A DNA stretch of 55,636 nucleotides from JBBQVO01 sp038211505 (GTDB lineage: Bacteria; Chloroflexota; Dehalococcoidia; DSTF01; JACRBR01): positions 1-55,636 of the forward strand of contig JBBQVO010000002.1 in assembly GCA_038211505.1 (NCBI GenBank), read 5' to 3'. Under the pieces are notes generated by a model. It made no database searches, was not told the origin of the DNA, and was given only the letters and a program-made list of their open reading frames with translations. A program made the translations under genes and the position numbers. This document shows positions 1-7,456 of the stretch, one piece after another (the first letter of the stretch is position 1; every line of letters begins with the position of its first letter).

Positions 1-1
1 C

Positions 2-469
2 GTCGAGAAAGTGACCGAGATCGGTGTGCGCACGATCACGCCGCTGCGTGCGGCGCGCGCCGTCGTGAAGACGGCCGGCGATGGAAATCGCGCTGAGCGC
101 TGGCGGCGGATCGCGATAGAGGCGGCGGAGCAGTGCGGCCGCAGCATCGTGCCTGAGATCGGCATGCCACGCGCGTTCGACGACGCGATCGCGTCCGCTC
201 CGGGCATCGTACTGCTGCCGTATGAGTCGGCGGGCGATGTCGCGCCGAGCATTCATACGGCGCTCGCGGCCTCGATCGACGAGCTGTTCGCTTTGTCGGC
301 TGTGAGCATCTTCATCGGCCCAGAGGGCGGTTATGAGCCAGCTGAGGTAGAGCGCGCCGTCGCCGTGGGCGCGACGATCGTGACGCTCGGCGAGCGGGTA
401 CTCCGTTCGGAGACTGCCGGCATCGTCGCGTCGACGCTCGTCATGCATGCGGTCGGCAGCCTGGGGTGA
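2..469 (+). CDS. rsmE: 16S rRNA (uracil-1498-N3)-methyltransferase, C-terminal part
   Basis: The frame is open from the window edge, so the true start lies upstream and only about 155 C-terminal residues are present. RsmE methylates N3 of U1498 of 16S rRNA in the assembled 30S subunit, using SAM and a SPOUT (knotted) fold. The visible hallmarks are VEKVTEIGV near the edge, GNRAERWRRIAIEAAEQ in the middle, the IGPEGGYEPAEVE loop, and the C-terminal knot LGERVLRSETAG that binds SAM. The end matches the usual end of the family. It converges on the SDR gene with only 9 bases between stops. The family call is secure; the N-terminal PUA-like domain is outside the window. Confidence 0.93.
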   Translation, partial: VEKVTEIGVRTITPLRAARAVVKTAGDGNRAERWRRIAIEAAEQCGRSIVPEIGMPRAFDDAIASAPGIVLLPYESAGDVAPSIHTALAASIDELFALSAVSIFIGPEGGYEPAEVERAVAVGATIVTLGERVLRSETAGIVASTLVMHAVGSLG

Positions 470-478
470 CGGTCGGCT

Positions 479-1312
479 TTAATTCATCGGAGCGCCGCCG
501 GTGACGTTGAGGGTCTGGCCGGTGATCCAGGCGGCGTCGTCGGACGCGAAGAAGGCGACGGCGCCGGCGATGTCGGCAGGGCGGCCCTGGCGGCCGAGGG
601 CGATCGATCGGACGACGGCGTTCTTCATCGACGCCATCTCGCCGCCGTAGCGGGTCGCCATGTGCTGGAACGTGCCGTCCATCATGTCGGTGTCGACGGA
701 GCCGGGCGCGACGCAGTTGACGGTGATCTGATGCGGCGCCGCCTCGAGCGCCAGCATCTGCGTCAGGCCGACGATGCCCCACTTCGTCGCGCAGTAAGCG
801 CCGTACTGCGGCACACCGATGCGTCCCGCCGCCGACGAGATGTTGATGATGCGGCCGCCCTGCTTCGCTTCGACCATCGGCCGCATCGCGCGGCTCGTCA
901 GCAGGTATACGCCGTTGAGATTGACGTCCATCACGTCGTACCACTCGCGGTCGTCGATCTCCCAGAGACTCTTCTCGCCGCAGTAGGCGACGCCGGCGTT
1001 GTTGACAATGATGTCGATGCCCCCGAACGTCCGCACCGTCTGCGCGACGAGATCATCGACCTCCGCCGCGCGCGTAAGATCGGCATCGAGGCCGAGCGCG
1101 CGACGGCCGAGCGCCGTGATCTCGTCGGCCGTGGATACGGAGCCACGCCAGCCCATCGACTTCTCGTCGTCGGGGAACGCGTCTCGTGCGCGTCGTGAAC
1201 CAACGGCGACGATATCGGCGCCATCGGCTGCGAGACGGAGCGCGATGCCGCGCCCAATGCCGCGATGGCGCGCGGCACCGGTGACGATCGCTACTTTGCC
1301 ATCGAGTGACAT
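479..1312 (-). CDS. SDR-family NAD(P)-dependent oxidoreductase
   Basis: A 277-residue classical short-chain dehydrogenase/reductase. It starts SLDGKVAIVTGAARHRGIG (after Met), giving the dinucleotide-binding TGxxxGIG motif near residues 10-19. NNAG and the catalytic Ser-Tyr-Lys set (SSAAG, then YGAYCATK) follow, and it ends with the usual ASDDAAWITGQTLNVTGG tail. The start at 1312 is chosen because GAGGAG sits 7-8 nt upstream. The open frame continues 87 codons further upstream, but that part translates an interspersed repeat and is not coding. The substrate cannot be read from the sequence; 3-oxoacyl-ACP reductase-like and sugar or alcohol dehydrogenase members look alike. Confidence 0.92.
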   Translation of the reverse strand: MSLDGKVAIVTGAARHRGIGRGIALRLAADGADIVAVGSRRARDAFPDDEKSMGWRGSVSTADEITALGRRALGLDADLTRAAEVDDLVAQTVRTFGGIDIIVNNAGVAYCGEKSLWEIDDREWYDVMDVNLNGVYLLTSRAMRPMVEAKQGGRIINISSAAGRIGVPQYGAYCATKWGIVGLTQMLALEAAPHQITVNCVAPGSVDTDMMDGTFQHMATRYGGEMASMKNAVVRSIALGRQGRPADIAGAVAFFASDDAAWITGQTLNVTGGAPMN

Positions 1313-1375
1313 GTGTGGACTCCTCTCGTCGTAACTGTCCCTGCGGGCGCGACTGTCATTCCTGACGTGGTGGCT

Positions 1376-1609
1376 GTCATTCTGAGCGAAGCGAAGAACC
1401 GCAGGTGCCCGTGGTATCTCTCCGTTGTCATGACGAATGCAGTCCCGGGACCGAACGCAGCCCGCGTACGAACGACTGAGGCTGTCCGAGAGATTCTTCG
1501 CTTCGCACAGAATGACAGCATGGGCGCGCCGCTTCCGTTTGCGATGGCGTTGGCGTCCCGCGCGGGCGGCCACATCGGGCCGCCCCTACAGGCATTCGTC
1601 ACTACCTTC
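1376..1609. repeat. Compound interspersed repeat, copy 1
   Basis: This fills most of the 319-base gap between the SDR and PNPOx-like genes. A GTCATTCTGAGCG-type arm (1376-1401) faces an inverted copy (1488-1516). Between them lies a segment containing GAATGCAGTCCCG. About 47 bp further on is the palindromic block GGGCGGCCACATCGGGCCGC (1564-1589, ending CCCCTAC), followed by about 20 bp shared with the other copies. The order matches copy 2 at 15795 and, reversed, copy 3 at 21114. No coding sequence is convincing here. Confidence 0.85.
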
Positions 1610-1631
1610 GAGACTGAGAGCCGGGCCGAAG

Positions 1632-2228
1632 TCACCTGCTAGAGCGTTTCGGTGTCGCGCGTCTTCGGGTGAGAGCGTTCTTCCTAGCGGCGGTGGCGGT
1701 ACGTGTGGTGGTAGCGCGTTGTTTTGGGAAGACCCAGCGGGTGGCGCTTGCCTGGAAGGCGCGCTCCGACCAGGTAAGCGCGACGTCTGGGTGCAAGCGG
1801 TAGACGCCGTACATGGGGTTGTCGGTGTCCACGCGGAAGGCGTACTTCTTCTCGTATACGTCGGCGAATCGCTTGAGCTCGGCGCCGTCGGTGACGCACT
1901 CGGCGCGGCCTTCGAGGATGACCGCCTCATCGCCGCTCTCGAGGTGGATGACGATGTCCGGGCGCGCGGCGACGTTGCGGCCCTTTACCGATGCGGGGTC
2001 GCTGCTGAAGTAGACGGCGCCGTCGAGCCACAGCCCCCACACGGGGATCGCGTGCGCGCGTCCACCGCGGCGAGTCGACGTGATCCAGTAGTTGCGTGAG
2101 GCTTTCAGCCGCCGTTCGGCAGCGGCCCACGAGAACCGCCTGGTGTTCGGCGGCGTCGTAGCGACGCCGTAGCCGGGCGTCATGCGCGGACGCTGGGCCT
2201 TCGGTGGTGCTGTGGGTTTCGCTGGCAT
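1632..2228 (-). CDS. Pyridoxamine 5'-phosphate oxidase-like FMN-binding protein
   Basis: A 198-residue protein with a split-barrel flavin-binding pattern: NYWITSTRRGGRAHAIPVWG, then LWLDGAVYFSSDPASVKGRN, then HLESGDEAVILEGRAE. This matches the PNPOx-like superfamily (F420- or FMN-dependent reductases and general-stress FMN proteins) rather than true PdxH, because the PLP-site residues of PdxH are not evident. The middle part ends at RWVFPKQ, and the last 30 residues are basic and low-complexity. AGGAGG lies 4 nt upstream of the ATG. It is followed by the CDF gene on the same strand. The cofactor (FMN or F420) and substrate are unknown. Confidence 0.82.
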   Translation of the reverse strand: MPAKPTAPPKAQRPRMTPGYGVATTPPNTRRFSWAAAERRLKASRNYWITSTRRGGRAHAIPVWGLWLDGAVYFSSDPASVKGRNVAARPDIVIHLESGDEAVILEGRAECVTDGAELKRFADVYEKKYAFRVDTDNPMYGVYRLHPDVALTWSERAFQASATRWVFPKQRATTTRTATAARKNALTRRRATPKRSSR

Positions 2229-2242
2229 ATGACCTCCTGCGG

Positions 2243-3208
2243 TTACTCGCGATGCACGTGGATACCGGCATCCTGCAGCGCCGTCGAATCATCGCGCGCG
2301 GCCGGCTCGTCTGGATCGACGTGCACGGTGACGCGCGCGCCGGGAATCTTCGTTCGCAACTCTTCGTCGATGTGCTCGATCAGCGCGTGCGCCTCGCGTA
2401 CCGAGAGCTCCGGATCGACGAGCACGTGCAGATCGATGTGAATCTCGCGTCCGGACTTGCGCGTGCGCAGCTCATGATAGCCGCGCACACCGTGCGTCGG
2501 ATGCGTTAGCGCGTCGTTGATCAGCGTGAGCGATGCGGCCGGTAGCGCGGTGTCGATCAACTCGCGGAGGGCGTCGCGGAAGATGCCCGCGGCGATATAC
2601 AGCAGGAAGGCGGCGAGCAGCAACGCGACGATCTGGTCGAAGATGGCGTGTCCCGTGATGGCGACGAGCGACAGGCCGGCGCCGATCGCGACTGCCTGTA
2701 CGACGTTCGTCATCAGATGCCGCGCATCGGCCGAGATCGCCACGGAGCCGCTGACGCGCGCCGCGTGCCGCGAGTAAGCCGCGACGCCGACATTGACGAC
2801 AGCGGTAATGCCGATCGTGATCAGCGACGGGCCAATCTGAATGTTTGAATCGCGCGCGATCATGCGCAGGATCGCGGCGATCGCGATGAAGACCGCGCCG
2901 CCGGCGATCAACGCGCCCTGCGACATCGCCGCGAGGCTCTCAGCTTTGCCGTGGCCGTAAGGATGTGCCTCGTCGGCGGGTTGTAGCGCCAGACGCACGG
3001 TGAAGAAGGCGAGACCGGAAGCGAAGAGGTCCTCGGCGCTATCGACGCCGTCGCCAAGCACGGCGATCGACCCGAATACGAGGCCCATCGTGATCTTGAG
3101 CGTCATCAGGATCGCGTTCGATCCGAAGGACAGCGCCGCCGCGCGGCTGGCGATGTCGAAGGACGCGAATCGGCTCGTGTCGGTGCGCGAGTCGGACATG
3201 AGCGACAT
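2243..3208 (-). CDS. Cation diffusion facilitator family transporter
   Basis: A CDF protein of about 321 residues with roughly six membrane segments and a cytoplasmic C-terminal domain. CDF proteins export divalent metals (Zn, Cd, Fe, Mn) in exchange for protons. Seen are the TM2 region VLGDGVDSAEDLFAS (DxxxD), the conserved HPYGHGKAE loop, and a C-terminal ferredoxin-like domain with GREIHIDLHVLVDP and ARVTVHVDP. In TM5 the usual HxxxD reads HLMTN, so the acidic ligand is Asn. The start is uncertain: ATG at 3208 or 3199. The frame opens further upstream to 3379, but that part does not look like CDF. Metal specificity cannot be stated. Confidence 0.9.
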   Translation of the reverse strand: MSLMSDSRTDTSRFASFDIASRAAALSFGSNAILMTLKITMGLVFGSIAVLGDGVDSAEDLFASGLAFFTVRLALQPADEAHPYGHGKAESLAAMSQGALIAGGAVFIAIAAILRMIARDSNIQIGPSLITIGITAVVNVGVAAYSRHAARVSGSVAISADARHLMTNVVQAVAIGAGLSLVAITGHAIFDQIVALLLAAFLLYIAAGIFRDALRELIDTALPAASLTLINDALTHPTHGVRGYHELRTRKSGREIHIDLHVLVDPELSVREAHALIEHIDEELRTKIPGARVTVHVDPDEPAARDDSTALQDAGIHVHRE

Positions 3209-3403
3209 GATAGCGACGAACGTAGTTCGACGGGCCGCCGAGGCGAGTTCGACGATCCGTGCGAGTTTGGTATCGCGCGTGATCGTGAGCGCGTCGAAGG
3301 GTTCGTTCCACCGGGCGGGACAGCCGGGGGCGGCTATCCTACGCGATTGGAGGCGACTCGGACGTCTCGTCGCTGACATGCGACAGCGGAATCGTCCGAG
3401 ATC

Positions 3404-4678
3404 TTAGACGGCTACAGGATCGTTCGTGCGTTCGCGGCGGATGTCGTCGGTGGCGCCGTCGATCTGGTCCGGTTGTTTCGATTCGGCGCGGTCCCAGAGG
3501 ATCAAGACGCCGACGCCGATGACCAGCGTGAGCGCGCCGAAGACGCCGAACACGGTGCGCAGGCCGAACTGATCGGCGAGGACGCCAGCGAGCGGCTGCG
3601 TGCCGGCAAAGATGAAGTTGCCGATGACGCTTTGCACCGACAGCATCGTTGCGCGGCGCTCGCTCGGGATGCGTTTGTTGACGTACGTCGCGAGCACGGG
3701 GTTCTGCATGCCGGCGACGAGACCGACGCCGAGGAACGCCGACGCCATCCACGCGTGATCGACGCCGGCGAGCGCGAGATTGCAGACGCCGATCGTGATC
3801 GGTAGCGCGAAGAAGGCGCCGCGCTGGCCGAGTCGTGAGACATACCGGCCGGCGAGCAGCGCCGAGATGATGCCTGCGCCGCGCACGGGCGCCTGCCACA
3901 GGCCGAGCGCGCCCGTGCCGACGCCGTGGTGGTCGAGAAACGGCTGCTGAAAGACGAGCGGCGTGAAGGTCGCGGCCATGATGACGCCGCTGAACAGGAA
4001 GATGTAGCGCAGCGACGGCTGGCGCCACGCATCGCCAATGCCGGCGACGAGCGTGCGGAAGTAGTGCTCCTGCGTGTCAGCGCGCGCGCGTCGCGGCTCG
4101 TGCATCGAGAACGCGACGGGCACGGCGAGAATGGCGATGCCGGCGCTGAAGAGGATCGGCGTCGAGTAGGACGTCGCCTGCGCGATCGGCGCGCCGATCA
4201 GGATCGCCAGCAGCACGGCGAACGACGTCAGCGCCCAGAGCCGGCTATTGATCTTCTCGAAGTCATCCTCGCGATCGATCTGTTTCAGGCTGTCGTAGAG
4301 AAGGGCGGCGTCGGCGCCCGACTGAAACGTGAGGCCGAGGCCCCACGCCGTGTACGACGCGAGGATGACGAAGTAGTTGTCGGCGATGCCGAAGATGAAG
4401 ACGGCGACGGCGAAAAGCATGCTGCCGAGCATTAGCGACGTTCGCCGGCCGAAGTGATCGGCGATCGCGCCGGTCGGCACTTCGGCAAGCATCACGAGCA
4501 GGAAGAACGGCGTATCGAGCAGCGTGATCTGCGTCAGCGAGAGGCCGCGCTGCTTCTGCAGATAGATCACCCAGATCGGCCACCACAGCTGAAACTGCAT
4601 CAAGAAGCGATAGACGTACGACTTCCAGATGTTGGATTCGTACGCCATGTCGTCGCGGATGCGGGCGAGCAGATCCAT
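3404..4678 (-). CDS. MFS transporter
   Basis: A 424-residue major facilitator with about 12 hydrophobic segments in two six-helix halves. The N-terminal half carries the MFS loop 2-3 signature in the form GAIADHFGRRTSLMLG. The C-terminal half starts near FRTLVAGIGDAWRQPSLRYI and ends with an acidic or charged cytoplasmic tail (WDRAESKQPDQIDGATDD). The layout fits drug or metabolite efflux proteins, but nothing identifies the substrate. It stands alone between the CDF and Yip1-like genes on the same strand. A TATACT box ends 8 nt before the ATG and there is no ribosome-binding site, so the mRNA may be nearly leaderless. Confidence 0.9.
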   Translation of the reverse strand: MDLLARIRDDMAYESNIWKSYVYRFLMQFQLWWPIWVIYLQKQRGLSLTQITLLDTPFFLLVMLAEVPTGAIADHFGRRTSLMLGSMLFAVAVFIFGIADNYFVILASYTAWGLGLTFQSGADAALLYDSLKQIDREDDFEKINSRLWALTSFAVLLAILIGAPIAQATSYSTPILFSAGIAILAVPVAFSMHEPRRARADTQEHYFRTLVAGIGDAWRQPSLRYIFLFSGVIMAATFTPLVFQQPFLDHHGVGTGALGLWQAPVRGAGIISALLAGRYVSRLGQRGAFFALPITIGVCNLALAGVDHAWMASAFLGVGLVAGMQNPVLATYVNKRIPSERRATMLSVQSVIGNFIFAGTQPLAGVLADQFGLRTVFGVFGALTLVIGVGVLILWDRAESKQPDQIDGATDDIRRERTNDPVAV

Positions 4679-4686
4679 AGGCGGGG

Positions 4687-4692
4687 AGTATA
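4687..4692 (-). promoter_or_regulatory. Candidate -10 box (TATACT) of the MFS gene
   Basis: TATACT on the minus strand ends 8 nt before the ATG at 4678. No Shine-Dalgarno sequence lies between them. This places the likely transcription start at or within 1-2 nt of the start codon. Confidence 0.5.
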
Positions 4693-4766
4693 TCGAGGGC
4701 GCGCGAGCCGGTACGAAAATGAGGGGCTCGCGATGAGCCCCTCATGTCAATCGATGCGGGCGACGA

Positions 4767-5411
4767 CTAGCTAAAGCTGCTGAACGAACTGGCGATGTCG
4801 CGGAGCGCATCGACCGGTCGATCGACGATGAAGAACCCCGGCGCCCACGTGTGCTTCGCCGTCGTCAGCAGTCCGAGGATGATCGCCCAAACGGCGAACC
4901 CGGCCGCTGTTGAGACGAGCACGCGGCCAGCGGGAGCATCGGTCGCCGACTGCACGGCGATCACGGTCGTGCCGAAGAGAAGCGCTGTCGCGGTGAGCGC
5001 GATGCCGAAATCGAGGCCCGGTATGAACATCAGGATCGTCAACGCGAGTGGCGCCGTCGCGAAGCCCATGACCCGCACCAACTCGTTGACGTCGGCGCGA
5101 GCGCGGAAGATCTGCGTGAGCATGACGTAGGTGATCGCGACCCAGACTCCCCAGAGGATCAGCGACAGGATCGTGCCGATGATCGTCGACTGGACGAAGA
5201 CCTTGCCGGAGCTGCCGAAGTCGGCGAATAGCCACCAGAGCCAGCCGCCGACGCCGGCCAGGAACGTCGACACGACGGCGACGACGACGGCCGGTATCGT
5301 CGCGTTCGGGTCGGAACGGACCTCATCGAAAACGGTGGTGTCGAGCGTCCCGAGGCGGCGAAGCCGCTGGACGAGGGCGTTCATATCCATGCCGCCCGCT
5401 TGCTGCATCAT
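4767..5411 (-). CDS. Yip1 family integral membrane protein
   Basis: A 214-residue protein with a cytoplasmic N-terminus (MMQQAGGMDMNALVQRLRRL) and about five hydrophobic helices. These are around AVVVAVVSTFLAGVGGWLWW, IIGTILSLILWGVWVAITYV, LTILMFIPGLDFGIALTATA, and a final pair. The pattern ITYVMLTQIFRARADVNELV followed by GFATAPLALTILMF is typical of the Yip1 domain, where a membrane-domain Gly-rich turn follows a YxxL stretch. The start at 5411 is chosen because GGGAGGT lies just upstream; the frame continues 18 codons further. In bacteria the function of Yip1 proteins is unknown. Confidence 0.8.
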   Translation of the reverse strand: MMQQAGGMDMNALVQRLRRLGTLDTTVFDEVRSDPNATIPAVVVAVVSTFLAGVGGWLWWLFADFGSSGKVFVQSTIIGTILSLILWGVWVAITYVMLTQIFRARADVNELVRVMGFATAPLALTILMFIPGLDFGIALTATALLFGTTVIAVQSATDAPAGRVLVSTAAGFAVWAIILGLLTTAKHTWAPGFFIVDRPVDALRDIASSFSSFS

Positions 5412-5544
5412 CCTGCACCTCCCTGTGCCTGCCGCCACCAAGGGCGGCCTTGAACCCTCCAACAAAGGATCATCTGCATATCTCTTACTACACTTGGATC
5501 GAGATGTCCAGCATCTTCGCCGGCAAATTCGGGCCGAAGGCGGG

Positions 5545-6258
5545 CTAGAGGGGCGATTTCGCCGGCAAACCCGGCCGGCGCGGGTACTCAGCAGGCGTCT
5601 CGCGCAGCTTCAGCACGGCTACGAGGCTCTGCGGCGGGCCGGGCACGCGGAACGGCACGACGAACGCGCGGCCGCCGATAACGGCGAGCGCCGATGCCGC
5701 ATCCACGACCTCCTGGTCGGCCCGGGAGCCCTTCGGCGTGACCAAGCGGCCGCCAACGCGGGCGAATGGCAGTGTCATCTCGATGAGCGCGGGCAGCGGC
5801 GCCACAGCCCGCGCCAACACGAGATCGAAGCTCGACCGCAGGTGTGCGTCGTGAGCGAGCGTCTCGGCGCGGCCGGTGACGACGGCGACCTCCGGAATGC
5901 CGAGATCTGCGACCAGCGCGCGGAGGAAGTCGGTCTTCTTTGCCGTCGCTTCGAGCAACGTGACGTGTGTGGACGGCCAGACGATCTTCAATACGACGCC
6001 GGGGAAGCCGGCGCCGGAGCCGACGTCAAGGACAGCGCTATCCGGGCGCAAGATCTCGCGCTCGCGCAGCGCCGCGCCGAGCGCGATCGACTCGACGAAG
6101 TGACGTCGTCGGACGACGTCGGGATCGACGTTGCCGACGAGGTTCATGCGCTGCGACCAGTCCGTCAGCAGCGCGAGATATCGCTCGAACTGCGCCAGCT
6201 GCTCGTCGGTGAGCCGAACACCGTATGCCTCGGCGTCTTGCGATAACTCGTCGCGCAT
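5545..6258 (-). CDS. rsmG: 16S rRNA (guanine-527-N7)-methyltransferase
   Basis: A 237-residue RsmG (GidB). It makes m7G527 in the 530 loop of 16S rRNA; loss confers low-level streptomycin resistance in several bacteria. The diagnostic stretches are NLVGNVDPDVVRRRHFVESI, the SAM-binding motif LDVGSGAGFPGVVLKI, LLEATAKKTDFLRAL, and VLARAVAPLPALIEM. Its length is normal for the family. It is transcribed away from the greA-like gene across a 74-base gap holding both promoters. TATGCT ends 6 nt before the ATG and there is no ribosome-binding site, suggesting a leaderless message. Confidence 0.96.
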   Translation of the reverse strand: MRDELSQDAEAYGVRLTDEQLAQFERYLALLTDWSQRMNLVGNVDPDVVRRRHFVESIALGAALREREILRPDSAVLDVGSGAGFPGVVLKIVWPSTHVTLLEATAKKTDFLRALVADLGIPEVAVVTGRAETLAHDAHLRSSFDLVLARAVAPLPALIEMTLPFARVGGRLVTPKGSRADQEVVDAASALAVIGGRAFVVPFRVPGPPQSLVAVLKLRETPAEYPRRPGLPAKSPL

Positions 6259-6264
6259 TGCACG

Positions 6265-6270
6265 AGCATA
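6265..6270 (-). promoter_or_regulatory. Leaderless-type -10 box (TATGCT) of rsmG
   Basis: TATGCT on the minus strand, then six bases (CGTGCA), then the rsmG ATG. No Shine-Dalgarno is present, and I see no good -35 at 16-18 nt. Confidence 0.6.
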
Positions 6271-6282
6271 CCAATCTGATGA

Positions 6283-6312
6283 TTGACGCCCTCTCGAAGA
6301 CGTGCGTACAAT
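6283..6312 (+). promoter_or_regulatory. Sigma70-type promoter of the greA-like gene
   Basis: TTGACG (6283-6288) and TACAAT (6307-6312) are separated by 18 bp, close to the vegetative consensus. The start would fall near 6319, giving a short leader that contains AGGAGG at 6321-6326. This is the best canonical promoter in the window. Confidence 0.8.
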
Positions 6313-6332
6313 CAGAAGGCAGGAGGGTCTTT

Positions 6333-7148
6333 ATGGTAGGTGAATCCACGGCGCAGCAGACAAGACTTGAGGATCTCGCGCGCGAGTATCTCGCATCGTT
6401 GAAGCAAGCTCTACGCGAACCGGCGCAGGTTGAAGTCCTCAAGTTCGTCCGCTGGGTCGGACCGGGCAAGGATCTCAGTACGATGCGCGCGCACGACGTC
6501 GCGCAGTACGCCGAGAACTTTCCGCCTACCGTCTCTGATGCGGCGAAGCGCGCGGACTACGTCCGTGCGTTTTTGAAGTGGGCGAAGGAGAAGGGGATCT
6601 GCACGGAGTCCCTCCACACGCACCTCCGCGTCCGCAAAGCATCGAAGTCCAGCTCCAACGCGCAGACGATCGAAGTGCAGCCGATCTATCTCACGAAGGA
6701 AGGCAACGAAGCGCTCGAACACGAGCTCGAGCAGCTGAAGGAGCGGCGTCCGCTGATCCAGGCGGATCTGGCGCGGGCGATGGCCGACAAGGACTTCCGC
6801 GAGAACGCGCCGCTTGATGCCGCGCGCAACGAGCAGGCGCATCTCGAAGCCCGCATCCGTGAAATCGACGGCACGCTCAGGCGCGCCGTCGTCCTTGATC
6901 ATGGCGCCGAGCACCCGGGCGAGCTCTCGCAGATCGGTGACACGATCACGATCCGCGATCTGCGCACGAGCAGCGACAAGACGTACACGCTCGTCAACTC
7001 CGACGAGATGCGTTCCGGCCAGGGCAAGATCTCGATCGCCAGCCCCGTCGGCAAGGCCGTCTACCAGCGCCGCGCCGGCGAAGAAGTCGAAGTAGAAGCC
7101 CCCTCCGGCACCTTCCGTGTCCGCATTCAGGCCATCACGAGTTCGTAA
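6333..7148 (+). CDS. GreA/GreB-type transcription elongation factor with N-terminal extension
   Basis: A 271-residue protein. Residues 119-271 are a complete Gre factor. The coiled coil opens with YLTKEGNEALEHELEQL, and the acidic tip motif KDFRENAPLDAAR keeps the Asp and Glu (D154, E157) that coordinate the second Mg in the RNA polymerase active site. A C-terminal FKBP-like domain ends with GEEVEVEAPSGTFRVRI. Gre factors rescue backtracked polymerase by stimulating transcript cleavage. Residues 10-100 are an extra helical domain with a pattern like the SAM-like/core-binding domain of tyrosine recombinases (RADYVRAFLKWAKEKG). AGGAGG lies 6 nt before the ATG; the longer upstream frame is not used because the promoter lies inside it. 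Confidence 0.92.
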   Translation: MVGESTAQQTRLEDLAREYLASLKQALREPAQVEVLKFVRWVGPGKDLSTMRAHDVAQYAENFPPTVSDAAKRADYVRAFLKWAKEKGICTESLHTHLRVRKASKSSSNAQTIEVQPIYLTKEGNEALEHELEQLKERRPLIQADLARAMADKDFRENAPLDAARNEQAHLEARIREIDGTLRRAVVLDHGAEHPGELSQIGDTITIRDLRTSSDKTYTLVNSDEMRSGQGKISIASPVGKAVYQRRAGEEVEVEAPSGTFRVRIQAITSS

Positions 7149-7211
7149 GCCTGTTGTGCGGCCCGCATCGTCAGTATGAGTCCACATGGCGTATTTTGAG
7201 CGCGCCAACAC

Positions 7212-7243
7212 TGTCATTCTGAGCGAAGCGAAGAATCTCTCCG
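7212..7243 (+). repeat. Single left arm of the GTCATTCTGAGCG repeat
   Basis: The arm is followed by CCGCCAATGCAGTGAAGCG, which resembles the start of the internal segment of the full copies. The right arm and the GGGCGGCC block are absent, so this is a truncated copy. Confidence 0.8.
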
Positions 7244-7344
7244 GTGTTGCCGCCAATGCAGTGAAGCGTCGGGCGCACGCGCTGGGGCACAGAGAACCAT
7301 CAAAGCCTGGTGGCGACCGCGCACCTCACCCCGGCCTTCGGCCA

Positions 7345-7369
7345 CCCCTCTCCACGCAGTGGAGAGGGG
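7345..7369. repeat. Perfect 11-bp hairpin, CCCCTCTCCAC/GTGGAGAGGGG
   Basis: An 11-bp perfect stem with a GCA loop. It is preceded by CACCTCACCCCGGCC. Nearly the same sequence occurs at 14050-14074, reversed with respect to its flank, so this is an interspersed repeat. Lying between convergent genes it could also stop transcription, but there is no T-tract. Confidence 0.75.
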
Positions 7370-7456
7370 ACTCGTGCGAACAGCGAACTGAAACTCGGAG
7401 GCACGTCTTCTGCCTCGATTCGCGGCACCGCGCGATCATCGATCGGCCTGACGATG

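Larger units (their letters stand above)
7149..7456. other. Intergenic region with two repeat fragments
   Basis: This 308-base gap lies between the convergent greA-like and crotonase genes. It holds a half copy of the GTCATTCTGAGCG repeat (7212-7243) and a long perfect hairpin (7345-7369). No ORF in it has a ribosome-binding site or family resemblance. Confidence 0.7.

Noticed and set aside
1313..1573. An 87-residue N-terminal extension of the SDR protein
   Set aside because: It translates the interspersed repeat and lies before a good ribosome-binding site for the inner ATG.
5440..5470. A GGTTCAA-like stretch on the minus strand suggesting a tRNA T-arm
   Set aside because: No acceptor stem, anticodon arm or CCA-compatible end can be built around it.
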